Part shown: piece by piece, positions 1 through 12,100 of the stretch
How the letters are laid out: each line of letters opens with the position of its first letter
How positions within the stretch are numbered: the first letter of the stretch is position 1
NCBI GenBank assembly: GCA_031763025.1
Contig: JASSKH010000037.1
Span: forward strand, 1,860,001-1,924,000
Source: Macrocystis pyrifera
Taxonomy: Eukaryota; Sar; Phaeophyceae; Laminariales; Laminariaceae
Length of the DNA stretch: 64,000 nt
Direction: 5' to 3'
Position numbers and translations under genes: made by a program
Notes under the pieces: model-generated
What the model saw: only the letters and a program-made list of their open reading frames with translations
Told to the model about the DNA's origin: nothing
Database searches by the model: none

Positions 1-270
1 AACTACACGCGGTACATGATTATGGTAAACCACTGGCCGAAGGTCGCGAAAAAAAAAAAAATTATGTACGCCGTACAATGCCTCTCTGCCACGTTATCAA
101 TTTATACTATTAAAAGACTTCACACTTCCTCGCCTTTGTAATCGGTTGGCCGAAACGCGCGGCAGAAAAGCCAGCCAACAGCCAACTTATTAAACGCTGC
201 TACCTTATGCACAGCCGTGCAGCGTTACAGACGATACACCAGAATCTACAGCATGCTGCAATAGATACAG

Positions 271-390
271 AGCTACCGGTACATGTACATTATTGGATGA
301 TGCTACCGGTACACGTACATTATCGGATGATGCTACCGGTACATGTACATTGTTGGATGATGCTACCGGTACATGTATATTATTGGATGA
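271..390. repeat. 30-bp tandem repeat, four units
   Basis: Four head-to-tail units of exactly 30 bp, each beginning near GCTACCGGTACATGTACAT, with only a few base changes between them. The units contain the palindrome ACCGGT and the near-palindrome GTACATGTAC. The array lies just downstream of the stop codon of gene A. The rest of 1-706 shows no gene, only a short A run near 50 and AT-rich sequence. Confidence 0.9.
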
Positions 391-706
391 TGCATAAGGA
401 CAACAACTTATTTTGCGCTACAAATTAACAATCACGTGACATACCGGCACTACTACAGCTTGGAACAACTTGCAGCTCGGAACAATACTCGTAAATGAAA
501 CCAAATGACCCGAGAATCACCACTTCTATCACACGCAACACAAACGGAACAGCCCAGATGAAGTGAGTGATAGTTGTTCACATCACGAGCTAAAAACACC
601 TACCCTGGCATCGAGTACCAAGGCTGACAACTACTGGTGACACAGAAGAAGCGTCACTACAAAATAAAACAAAAGACACACTGACTGTGGCGGCCACCAT
701 CAATCA

Positions 707-2671
707 TCACGCGCTGGTGGCCCAGCCCGACACCAACGTCCCGCCTGACCCATCACCTTGCAGGGGGGGGGCATACTGAGCGCATTCCTCCAGCACACGA
801 GCTCGTGCATCATCACGATCACCGTCATCGTGATCACTAGAATGGCCATCATCATGATCACCCTGAAGCCTTGCTTTCTCGCTGGCGCCACGCTGAGACC
901 ACGGGATCCCGCCCACAGCCGACGCGGCGGCCCAAGACCCCGCGGGGCTCGGGGTGCGCGCCGACGCGCGGTCGCTGTCGCTCATCCCCTGGCAACGCTC
1001 CCACCTCGCGCTCGAGCGTCCGCGTCCAAACGCTTGCGGGAAAAGCAGCGGCTGCGCGGGGACGCCGCTCTCCCTGCCCCTGCCAAAACTATGTACGGGT
1101 AGCCGCTCCCCTCCTCCCACCAGGCTCCGACGAAGACTCATGTTCTGCCCTTCCAGTCTATCCACCTCGTTCCGGATTTGCCGCAGGTGCTCCTCTTGGT
1201 CGGGGGTCAAGAAAGCGCGAGCCGAGGCCCCCCTCCCTCCTTCGCTCTCCGCCGGCCGGTCGCGCGCTGAAGCCCACCCACCCTGTTGGTGCCGGCGGCA
1301 CTCTTCTAAGGCCGCTAGGGCGTCTTCCAAGCGCTTTTCTGCGACCCCCCTAGCTTGCGACTCGGCCGCTTCCCTCCGGCGCGCCTCCCGAACGCAAACA
1401 TCCTTCGCGCGCGCCGCGAACGTGGCTCGTCGCAAAGCGTCCCCCCGTCTACGGCACGCGCTAGCAAGCATCTCTGCTCCCGCGACAAGTTTTTCCAAGG
1501 ATGGATCCGACGCGGGCTGCCACTGCTTTGACCGGACGGGCATTGGAGAAGCACTGTCTCCAGAAATATCGTCGTTGGTCCTGCACTCGTCCGACAGGCA
1601 GCAGGATATGGTGCGCCACGCTTGCTCCGCCCCGACCAAGGCTTTCCGAAGGGCATCCTCCGCAGCGTGGGCGCGCTTGTCAAGATCTCGGGCCTCGCGT
1701 GTAGGACGCCCTCCTCCTCCTTCTCTTCCGTTATTCTCCGAGTTGGCTTGAGGCGGGCGAATAGCGCGCTGGTCGGCAGCAGCGGTGGCGGCGGTAGCGG
1801 CAGCGGTGGCAGCGGTAGCGGTGGCAGTAGCAGCAGCGGCGGCAGCGACAGCTCTGTCCTCGGCAGATTTCGCCTCTTGCAACGCCGCACAGAGGCGGGC
1901 CAGCTCCAGCTTTCCCTCGGATGCCTTCGCGTGCAGCGCCGAAAGCTCTTCTCGGAGTTCAGCTGTGACGCACCCCGAGCGCCGCGCCTCGCTCACGGCA
2001 GCCAGCACTCCCCGCAGGGCACCGCCACCGCCAAGCCCACCGCCTTTGACGCCGCCATCCGCATGGACAAAATCAGCCGTCGCGTCGATGATAGCCTTTA
2101 ACTCCGCCTCCCGCGCCGCAAGCGCGCACCTCGAGGCCTCAAGCTGTCCCGCGCGCGCCGCGACATCTTCCGCCCGGTCAGAGCTTTCCCTCGCAGCCCG
2201 CCCCGATCCTTCCAAAAGCTCGTCGCGCGCCGCAGTCACGGCTCTCAGGGAGGCCGTCAGAGCGTCCACTCGGTCTTTCCCCTCCGCCTCCGCCGCCGCG
2301 ACAGCAGCCGACACGCGGCCCCTGCCGTCCGAGAGAAGCTGCAAGCGCTGCTCCTCCGCCGCGGCCGCCGCGCGTTGTCGCACGAACTGCAGCTCCGCGC
2401 GAGCAGATTGCAGCTCCGCGCTGCGCGCGCCGGCCCTCCGTCGCTCCGTGGACGCCTCGGTGGCCGCCATCTCCGCCTCGCTCTGCGCGGCCGCGAGGTC
2501 CCTCTCTGCGTCGCGGCACCGCTTCTTGAGATTATTGGTTTCCTCGCGGGCATCTCGCAGCTGCGTTTCGCGCTCTTCTATCCGGCGCTTGGCGGTTTGC
2601 AGGTCCCACTGCAGGTCATCCATCTGTCGGCGTAGGCGTTGCTGCTCAACTTGGGCCTGAGGTGGCTCCGC
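707..2671 (-). CDS. Gene A exon 12 (last): long coiled coil and acidic tail
   Basis: The acceptor is GTTCCTCCGCCCAG. The exon gives 654 codons in phase 0, starting AEPPQAQVEQQRLRRQ and ending GWATSA before TGA. It is almost wholly helical coil for about 400 residues (for example LRDAREETNNLKKRCRDAER). A run of Ala/Thr codons near 1,785-1,860 comes from a GCN repeat. Near the C-terminus is a charged Asp/His/Ser stretch (DDGHSSDHDDGDRDD) just before the end. The many open frames on the plus strand here are shadows caused by high GC. Confidence 0.9.
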   Translation of the reverse strand, partial: AEPPQAQVEQQRLRRQMDDLQWDLQTAKRRIEERETQLRDAREETNNLKKRCRDAERDLAAAQSEAEMAATEASTERRRAGARSAELQSARAELQFVRQRAAAAAEEQRLQLLSDGRGRVSAAVAAAEAEGKDRVDALTASLRAVTAARDELLEGSGRAARESSDRAEDVAARAGQLEASRCALAAREAELKAIIDATADFVHADGGVKGGGLGGGGALRGVLAAVSEARRSGCVTAELREELSALHAKASEGKLELARLCAALQEAKSAEDRAVAAAAAATATATAATAAATAATAAADQRAIRPPQANSENNGREGGGGRPTREARDLDKRAHAAEDALRKALVGAEQAWRTISCCLSDECRTNDDISGDSASPMPVRSKQWQPASDPSLEKLVAGAEMLASACRRRGDALRRATFAARAKDVCVREARRREAAESQARGVAEKRLEDALAALEECRRHQQGGWASARDRPAESEGGRGASARAFLTPDQEEHLRQIRNEVDRLEGQNMSLRRSLVGGGERLPVHSFGRGRESGVPAQPLLFPQAFGRGRSSARWERCQGMSDSDRASARTPSPAGSWAAASAVGGIPWSQRGASEKARLQGDHDDGHSSDHDDGDRDDARARVLEECAQYAPPLQGDGSGGTLVSGWATSA

Positions 2672-3517
2672 CTGGGCGGAGGAACGTACGCACGTAGATA
2701 GTAGGGAGAGCGAGGGGGCTCGGTTGAGTGTCGCCGCCACGGATATGGGCAGCCACAACGAATGCGATTCTCGCAGCGGAATGCGGCGATTCAAGCGTTA
2801 ATTTATCGCGCAACGCCGACCGAGAGCGTAGTCGATCGATCCGGGTGTGTGCATAAATGCATCCAGTGAAATAAGCGAGGATGCCTGCCTCCCTTTTTTT
2901 ACAGATAACCAACTTACGACCTCGAATAATTACGGCATTCCTGTCGCCACACGCCCAATGCCGTGCCATGCGCGTATGGGCAGTTGAAGAAGAAGCATCG
3001 CAACGGTACGCCCTTGAGGTCCATCGTCCATGGCGCTCAAAATTAGCGGTGCCTCGCATCCTACTGACAGGCCATCGAGAGGAAGCTTGTCAAACAACGA
3101 TGGGTGCGATATTTTACACAAGCCTCGCCTCAAGACAACAAGCGGTATTAATAATACGGGGGATCATAGTAAATAGGACCAAATATTGTTCGTAAAAATA
3201 GTGAAATATGTAGGTTTTTGTGTGTACCGTGGGTCCTATTTACTATGGGCACCCGTAGTAGTGTTTTTCTGTTCCTACCGCACGACAACCATCCGATACG
3301 ACAATCACGCTCACGGACACCAAACCAAACGACCATCCAAACAAATAGTAGTGCAAGCACATCAACTTCTCGCGCCAACACCACACCAGAACGGCAAACA
3401 AACAATCCACCTCCCCCCCCCCAAAAAAAAATTCAACCCGCCCTTCCCCCAACAAAATAACAAATGAGCAACACAAAAGCAACCCGACACCCCAAAAATA
3501 AGAAAAAAAAGCCCCCA

Positions 3518-3548
<31 letters not shown>

Positions 3549-6075
3549 CGAAAGAATCACATATCAACAAAATCAACCCGACCCCCCAAAATTTAAGAAA
3601 ATTGACCCAACCCCTCTCCCACTACTCCCCCCCTATATATTATTATAGGTTGGGTTGGCGTCGGTTGGCAACGACACAGTAGAACATGCCGCTCACTACT
3701 TGAGCTAGACAACCAGGGTACCGTTTTTTTGGGGGGGGGTTGGCGGTCGCTCACCGCTGGTGGTCGAGTTAGAAAATTTGTGAGGGGTGGAGGACCTTTA
3801 CTCCGCACAAGGGGAATGATCGTATCACATACTGGTAGCGTTTATGGTAAGGCATCCAAGAGGCAGTTACATAGTCACTCCCATCGGAAATTGAATTGTC
3901 TCATTGAAGCTGTCATCCATGTGCAAGTCCGCCGCACAAGAGGTTCTTAGTAGGATGCAGCTCACCCTGCATGCGACTCGCCGGACACCTCACGGCGCTT
4001 GGCGCTTGGCGCGAGCAATGTCTGCCTGGTCGGTGTAAACGACTACGGCCATGCATGATATCGAGCGCACCCCCTCCCCCCCATGATAGTGAGTATAAAA
4101 AAAAATGAGTATACCCCCCCCCCCCACCTCCAGAAAATAACCTAATCTAGAGAAAAAAAAACGACCCACGTGCCTCCCCGAACAAAGTAACCTATAATCA
4201 GCACACACACCTGTCTCGAGAAAGGTGGAGAAACGGAAGCCGAGCCGGCGAAAGAGACAGGGGGAGACGCGACCGCTGCTGCCGCGGCGCTCTCCTCCTT
4301 AAGTCGCTCCATTCGCATCAGGCCCACATCGACCTGATCTCTGCACCGAAGCTCTCGTTCCTCCCGCTCTTGGAGTGATCCCTGATATCGTTCAGGAGTA
4401 GCAGGACGTCGAGGGAGAGCATGAGAGGCTCAATATCACATCCTCAGCAGGACGTCGGAGAAGTTTTGGTCGTGCAACCCAACGATATCTCTAGGGCTAG
4501 CTCTACAGTAAAAACAAATATACGTGTAAAAGTCTCACAGTGACCGGTACACAAATAGTGAGTTGTACACTTGAGGAGCTCAACCTATAAAAAAAAATCG
4601 AGCGAAAAAGTGCAAAATCCCTGCCGCGGCATGAGTCGGGGGTCAGTCAATCACCAACCAGAAGAGGGGGCAAGCTGAGCGCTATGATAGCAGTACAGCG
4701 GAAGCGCACCTCTGAACAGCAATCACGAAATGGTGCAACACATCGGACACATCAGATAGATCAGTTAAATCAGACAAATCAGACTGGTCAGATAGATCAG
4801 ACAGATCAGACAGATAAGATAGATCAGATGGATCAGACACACTAGATACATCAAATAGATCATATGGATCTTAAACCTGCATTGTGTACATACGCTGTAC
4901 AGATCCAACCAAAAAAAAACACGCGCTGGATCATGCGGATTATACGGCTTGCCATCCGACTATAAAAAAATTCCGAAGCGACTAACCCACGCACACACTG
5001 CACAAGATGACGACAGTTAGAAGCATCCCGCTGCACGAGTTTCTGTACAGGCTTGAAAGTGTTTTTTAAAAAAAACTTCAGCCGTGAGATCGAAAAAAAA
5101 AAATCATCGAAACTATAAGATGTCTGTACATAGCGACAATTGTACAACTATAGACGGGGTACTAATAGTCACGTTCCGAACCTTAAGCTCGCCCAGCTGG
5201 CTCAGCAAGCCCTCGAGGGGGGCCGTGTCCGCAGCCTGCTCCTCCTCCATGGCCGCCATTCTAGACCTTGACTGCTTCAGCTGGGCGCGCAGCTGCTCGA
5301 TGACGATGTCCTTCTCCATCAAGTCCAGCTGCAAGCCGTCTGAAGCCCGCACGTAGACAGGAGGGAGTGAAGGGGCTCGCGTTCAAACATAAACAGGATA
5401 GATTGAAGGCCATTGACCGAGTTGTCAACTACCACTCTGTTCGGAAATATAGGGCGCGCGTGGGCTCTGGGGGGTGTATCCAAAAGTATTCTATATTTCC
5501 GAACAGAGCGTCATACTTCACTCTGCAAGGCTATAAGCGAAGGGTTGGCGCCTCTTTTCACCCACCCGTAGTAAGAAAAAACATCGAGGAAAAAAAAACA
5601 GGGAGGAAAACAGCCCGTAGAAAAAAGCTCGCCGTCCCGCCCACCCTCCAAAGGCTGGGGGCTGGTCCTGTCCCGATCCAGGTCTATATGTATCACATGA
5701 TAGTATACCTCGCTGCTACTTCATGCCTGTCGGGATGCAGCAGCGAGAAAGCAATCGCGCCTGTACCAGACCGATCGCCGATGGTTCGAGAGAGACAGCG
5801 AGTCGCCTGGAAGGGGTTGGACACGGCGGCAACGCCCGAAATACCTTTGCCAGCACGGTATAGGTACGAGTGCACCGTACAAAACGTCCAAGGCTTCGTC
5901 GCTCGCGAGCAGGGCTCGATTCACGCGGCGGTCGAAGCGAAAACCGAACCAACGGATCTCCCGGAACAGCTGTAAAACAGATTTAATCAATCCTTACCTA
6001 TGCCACCATCGCAATCCCCACCGAACCACTGGTCCGGCCCCACCGAGGCAGCCGCACCGCTGATGACATGCACAC

Positions 6076-6111
<36 letters not shown>

Positions 6112-9100
6112 CCGGTTCCTGACTAACCGCCCCGCCTCCAACCCCCTCCAATCGCACCGCCGGACAGCCACCTCGCTCCGCCTCCAGCTCCACCTTCCCA
6201 GAGTATACCCCATCTTCCTCTTCCCCTCCGTCCGGTGCCCGACCGCCCTCTCCTTCCGTCGCCGCCGCCACCTCCTCCTCCGTGCCTACAATTCCGCGGC
6301 AATCGACGCCCCCGCCAACCCCGGCGACTATACCACTAGCTATCCTCGCGGGGGACTCGCTCTTCTCAGCCACCTCAGCAGAGTCGCGGGGGGAAAGTGC
6401 ACTCTCTTGCGACTCGCCCCCTTCGGCCAGAAGTGCATCCCCTTGCCACTCGTCTCCTTCGCCCGGCGCCGCCTCCCCACGCTGCACGCCGCCGCGCTGC
6501 GCGCCGTCGCGCTGCGCGGCAACCGACAGAGCTTCCGCCAGCTCGACGCGGAGGGAGTCCTCCGCCTTCCGGAGAGAAACGGCTTCCTGGGCGAAACGGT
6601 CGCGATCATCCCGCACGGTTTGCAGTCTCGAAAGCGCCGCTTCTTCGTCCACCGCGGCGCGGATTTCTCGGTCTTGGAGCGCTTCTGTCAGGGACATGAG
6701 GTTGTGCTGGAGCCGGGCGCGCTCCTCGGCCCACGCTAAGCTGTCCGCCACAGGCCTACGGCAGCAAACAAACAAAACAGCATGATTGGCTCCCCATGGT
6801 TGAGGCCTAATAAGCGTTCGAGGCCCGGGGGGGCGAAGGGTACAGCAGGAACAGGCGCAAACTGTGGCACCGGGAATAAACCTCCAGACGCGTGCGGTAC
6901 AACAGAGTTATCACTTCCTGGCCGAAATGTTTCATGACTGACTATTGACAGGCATGCCTTACCGCCGAGGAACTACCCCACAAGGCACTCCTTATCGTTG
7001 GAGCCTCAATCGTATTTTACAGTATCGGTGGGTTTCTCCATCGGGTTAAGCAAACACGAAATACCAGAGATAGTTTTACTACGGGGGTCCATAGTTAACA
7101 GGACCTATGGTATACATAAAAACCTAAATATTTACCTCTTTTTACTACCAATATTTGGTCCTATTTACTACTATTCCCCCGTAATAGGTCAACCTTTTTA
7201 GTACTGTAGTCCCGTTTCGGGGACAAACTACTTAGAATTACTGTAGAGTGATTTGTCCCAAAACCGGGACTGCAGTCCTACGAAGGTTACGCGCAAACAT
7301 CGAGCTCCATAGCGAGGAGCCCCAGAAAAAAAATGGGTGTGTACCATTCGCCTTAAACAGGGGATTGCATTCGTCTTAAAACAGAGTTGGCATTCGTCTT
7401 GAACAGGGGAAATACTTTCGCCGTAAGCAGGGCACTCCATTCGTCTTAAAACAGCAGCATTCGACTCAAAACAGGGGACTAGGTCGCCTCGAATGGGAAG
7501 GCTGTATTAACTTTGGCCCAGCTTCACCAAAATGGTTGAAAATAACCTTTGCTCTAAACCCCAACCCTAATCCCAACCGCCTGAGAAATTTCTCGGAATG
7601 TTCTTGGATAACATGAGGAGTTGGTGTGGACCATCAACCATTTTTGGTTGAGGTCGGACCAATTCGTAGAACACCACTGCCAAATGGGACACCGATAGGA
7701 TGGAAGGCCCTCACAAAATTCCGAGAAGGCGGGCGGCGTTGAAGCTACAACAGCGACCGGGTACTACACACGCGGCGTGGAATGTCTTCCATGCTGGCTG
7801 AAGTGACGAGAATGCCCTGGACAGAACCCGTTGCTCCTTTCACCGACGTGGTTGGAAGATAAAACGACAAACAAAACATAGCGCAAACGCCTGATATGAC
7901 GAAGAAACTCCACAACCTATTGACGCATTCGGAGGCGTCCCCGGAAGTGCAGCACCCAACACCGAACAACGCCCCCTCTACAAAACTCTCCAAACAAAAA
8001 AAACCCTCTCCGAATAAAAGGTTTCGTAGCAATAAACCTGCACCAAGAAATACCTGCTGGAATTTCCGTCGGTACCGCTGGAAATCTCGTCGGTCATACC
8101 GCTCGCCGCCGCTCCCTTCAACGCCCTCCGCAGCTCCTCCGCTACGGCCTCCGCCCTGGCCGCCGCCTCCCCTCTCTCCCGCAATTCTCCTTTCAAACGC
8201 ATCGATAACGCCTGCATCTCTCTGTCGGACACCAATATGTCCTCTTCTCTGGCCGAGAGAGAAGCGTTGAGCCGCTGCTTTTCGCCCTCGAGCTCCCGCA
8301 CGCGCGCCGCTGAATCGAGTTGTGCGTGTCGAGCATATGGGGCGGGGGGGGGGGGGGGCGCAAGGTTTGAGCTAGTAATGATAAGCTGGGTGACGCTGCC
8401 TCGATTGGTGCAGAGGCCAGGCCAGGCGCGTTCCCCTTAAAACCTTTTTTGTATAACTCAAAAAATGAACCCCCACTAATTCCAAGTAGTTTGTCCCCAA
8501 AAACGGTGGTGGGAATCTGAAGGGGTTATAATCCTTTCAAGACTGCAGTCCCGTTTTGAGTACAAAGTACTTGGATTCTGAGTGGTTCGTCCCAAAAAAT
8601 GGGACTGCAGTTCTTAAAGTGGTCATAGACGGGTCTTTCTCCCGCAAATATTGCTGTGCTGCAGTATTTTACCCTAGTGGCTAGTAAAAGAGAACGAAGG
8701 CAAAATTCGGTGCAGCTGCACCGCGCTTGGCGCAACAAATTGTATCCGAGAGCATCGCGCCGTCGCCAGGAGGATGCATGCTGCAAGCGTGATACCAGAT
8801 ATATACTCGGCGGGGGGGGGGGGGGGGAACAAGGCAAGGGATTCCTGTACGTTTCGTCCGCAAGATTTGCAACACCAGAACAACAACAAAAAGTGCAGAG
8901 ACTCCTCCGGGCAGGGCGTATCTCGCCACGAAATCACCTGCTATGGTACCTCAGGCAGGAATGGACCGCTGCGCTGGTACATGTTTTCGAGACCGTGAAA
9001 GACGGGGTATGGACGTTGTCCCTCACACGGCTGAATCCCCGTACCTCGCGAGATATCTCCTGTAGACATACTTCTACTGTGTGAACTATAAGGACCGTTG

Positions 9101-12100
9101 GGTCTTTCACACGAATGCCCAATACGTCCTTACTTTCACCGAAAGACTGGTATATCTGAATAAATTAACCAGGCAGTTACATGCAATAATCACCAGGAGA
9201 CACAAAGCATGCCATCACAGTCACGTTTCCCACCGACAATATTATCATCAAGCACACGCCGTCGAACCTAACCCTGTCATACGGTATCTACAGCAGTACT
9301 CGGAGTAGGCAGGGATGCCTGGTGATGATGATGCTCCCCCTTTTCAACTTACGACACCCCCGGCATTTCAAGTCAACCACATCCCGAAGGGAATCTTGCA
9401 TCTTGAATACGTACAGTATGCGAAAAACGATGGTAAGCCAACTCCCACGTCTTACCAAGCCTCTCCATCCCGACGGTTTTCTTCTCCGCTTCGCGCGTCC
9501 GATCCCTAAGCAGCTCCCGCAGCCGGTCCACCAGCACCGCGTGCCTACCCTCACCAGCGCCGCTCCTATCTCCACCCTGCCCGCTGCATTCAACGACGGC
9601 CTTCTCCAGCCCGCGTACACGCGCCCTGAGTCTGAGAGCGCCCGCCGCATTCGACGCCCTTTCCTCCTGCCAGCCCATCTTCTCCGCCAAGAGGCTGTCA
9701 ACCATGTCGGTCAGCGCAACACAGCGGGCGTCCGCCGCGGCCGCGACTTCAACACGAGCCCTAGCCTCCGAGGCTTCGAAATCTCCCGCTAGCTTTGCAG
9801 CTGCAACTGCCTTCGCCACCGCCGCCGGTGCCGTTTTTATCTACTCCCGTGTCTCCACCACTCGCAACGTCGACGACGTTGTCCTCGGGGTCCAGCAAGC
9901 ACACACCACCGGCGACTCCGGCGATAGGCGCCTTAGCTCCCTGACCCATGTAGTCGCACCCTCCCGCGTGGTTAGCTTCCACGGGCCCGCGCTGGGCCAG
10001 CTCCTCTTCCAGGCGAGACCGGTCCCGCTGGAGCGCGTCGACGAGAGACGACATGTCTGACAGCTCCTCCGTCAAGAACGTTGCGCGGGCAGCCAAGCTG
10101 TTGCTCTCCCGCTGCAGCATAGAAACCTGTTCCGGAAGAAGGCAAGAGCGTGTGGTATAAAAATGTACTACGTAGGACGGGTGGGCTAATGTTGTAATCA
10201 GAACCCACGATAGACCCAAAAATCATGCATACCCCTGTTTTTACACACTATAGTTGTTTTGACTACTAGTACCTGTTTAGCCCCCCGTGATACGTAGTAG
10301 CGTTAATCCCTCTAGAACGGGTTCGGGATAAAACACTTGAAATTAGGGTAGGAATATTTTGGGGGTAGTGAAAGGGTAAGGGTCAATGAAATCGGCGGTC
10401 GCGCTAAGAGTAAACCAGGTAGAATTTTCGGGGCGCTGCTGAGAATAAAGCGAAGCCGGTTGCAGGAATCAAACACGTCGGCGGACTTTGATGACCAAAA
10501 ACGCGCGTGCTTGCAAAAGAGCGCTCCGCCGTGTGTAAGACCAACCGGAACAACGTAGGAACAACATCACGATCACCGTCACTCAGAGTGCACATGGCAT
10601 GAAGCACGATACATTCTGCAGACACCCAATTCGTACTGGTACTGCTGTCTTGTGCGGGAACTGATCGTTCGACAACGTTGCTTACACGCGAAGCCTGTAC
10701 GAGATTAACACCCAGCCCTCGTCGCTCGCGAACAAAACGCCTCAACGCCTTTGTGGCACGGCCACCCTTCAACTAAGAGTTGTACTTGTATAGACCTTGG
10801 CCCAGCTGCGCAACAAAAGGTTGGAATAGACTTGGCTTCGACAACCCCAACCCTACACTTTGTACAATGCTAACCCTGACCGTCCCGGAATTTTCGCGTA
10901 AAAAAAATGCAACTGCAGTATGGCGGGAGTCATTTTGGACTATCAACCATGCTCTCGAAGCTGTGGGCCGAGTCATACACCAAGTATACTCTACTGCTTC
11001 ATTTTGCAACTCTCTTCTTCGCAGGAGGCTTGCGCCAGGGGCAAAAAAAAAAACATTGCGGATATATGTGTGTGAGGAGAGAGATTGGGTATGCGGCAGC
11101 CAACAATACCGGCACTCTAGCGGCAACCAACCGGCACTACTTACTCCGCACACTGCCACACTGCTGTCTAATCTCATCTGTGCCAAGCGATTTTACAGGC
11201 TCTCTGTAGCGGGCAGCCGGCACTGCTCAAGCGGCACTACAGAGGGACCACTTCCGTACCAGGTATTCGGTTGGACAAATCACGCGCGCGCCTGACCTGA
11301 TCATCTCGGAGGCCACAGAAGTCTTCCAACTCCTCGCAACGGCGCGCCCTCTCCTTGACCTTTGCGGCTAATGAACGCGCCAGACGCCGCACCTCCTCCA
11401 CTTCGTCATCCTTGCTCTCCGACACTGCTGCTGCTGCCGGTAACGCTGCTGTGGTACCGTCGGCTGCCTGCTCCCCCTCCCCCCCCCCCCCCCAAAGGCT
11501 AGACAATATCCAGGAACGCTGCCCGGACGCGTCCTTACGACCGTGCTGGTGGTGGAGGTGCTCTGTCGCCTCCGACAGCGATACCGTGTCTAGAGACTGC
11601 TCCGCGGCATCTGGTGAACCGACCTCGAACCCCCCCTCGTAGCACCCATCACGATCTCCTCGATCGTACCCCACGCAAGAGGCAAAGAGCGTCCCCCCAC
11701 CCCCCACCCGCAGCAGGGCGACCGCCTTCGCTGCCGTGCGGCATCGTCGCGTTCGTGGTCGCTTGCCGCCCATTGTCCGGCTGCCGCCACTGCTGTTGGT
11801 GCCCGTTACTGGCGCTCCCAGGACTCGCCGGGGACCCCGGTGCGCCCTTCGGCCAAGCCTTGGCCGGAGAAAGCGTAGGCGAGTCGGTGCTCTCGTTGCC
11901 GCCGCGGGTGGCAATCTCACACTCGACAGGTCTTGCATCGACAACGGGCAGCTGCCGGCCGACTCTACCCGACTCGCCCGGCTGCGAGGAATCTGCGTTG
12001 ATAGTTGCGGGCGGAGGCAATCTCTGTTCTGGTTTGGTCGCGCCGCACCCGGCGCCGTTGACAGCAGACCCGGTAGCTTCGGCGGCGTGGTCGTTCCCAG

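Noticed and set aside
271-390. CRISPR-like array of 30-bp units
   Set aside because: The units are contiguous without unique spacers, so it is a plain tandem repeat, in a eukaryotic genome.
954-2660. Long plus-strand open frames (265 and 291 codons) over gene A exon 12
   Set aside because: They are antisense shadows of a GC-rich coiled-coil exon. The minus frame is longer, has a correct acceptor and fits the phase of exon 11.
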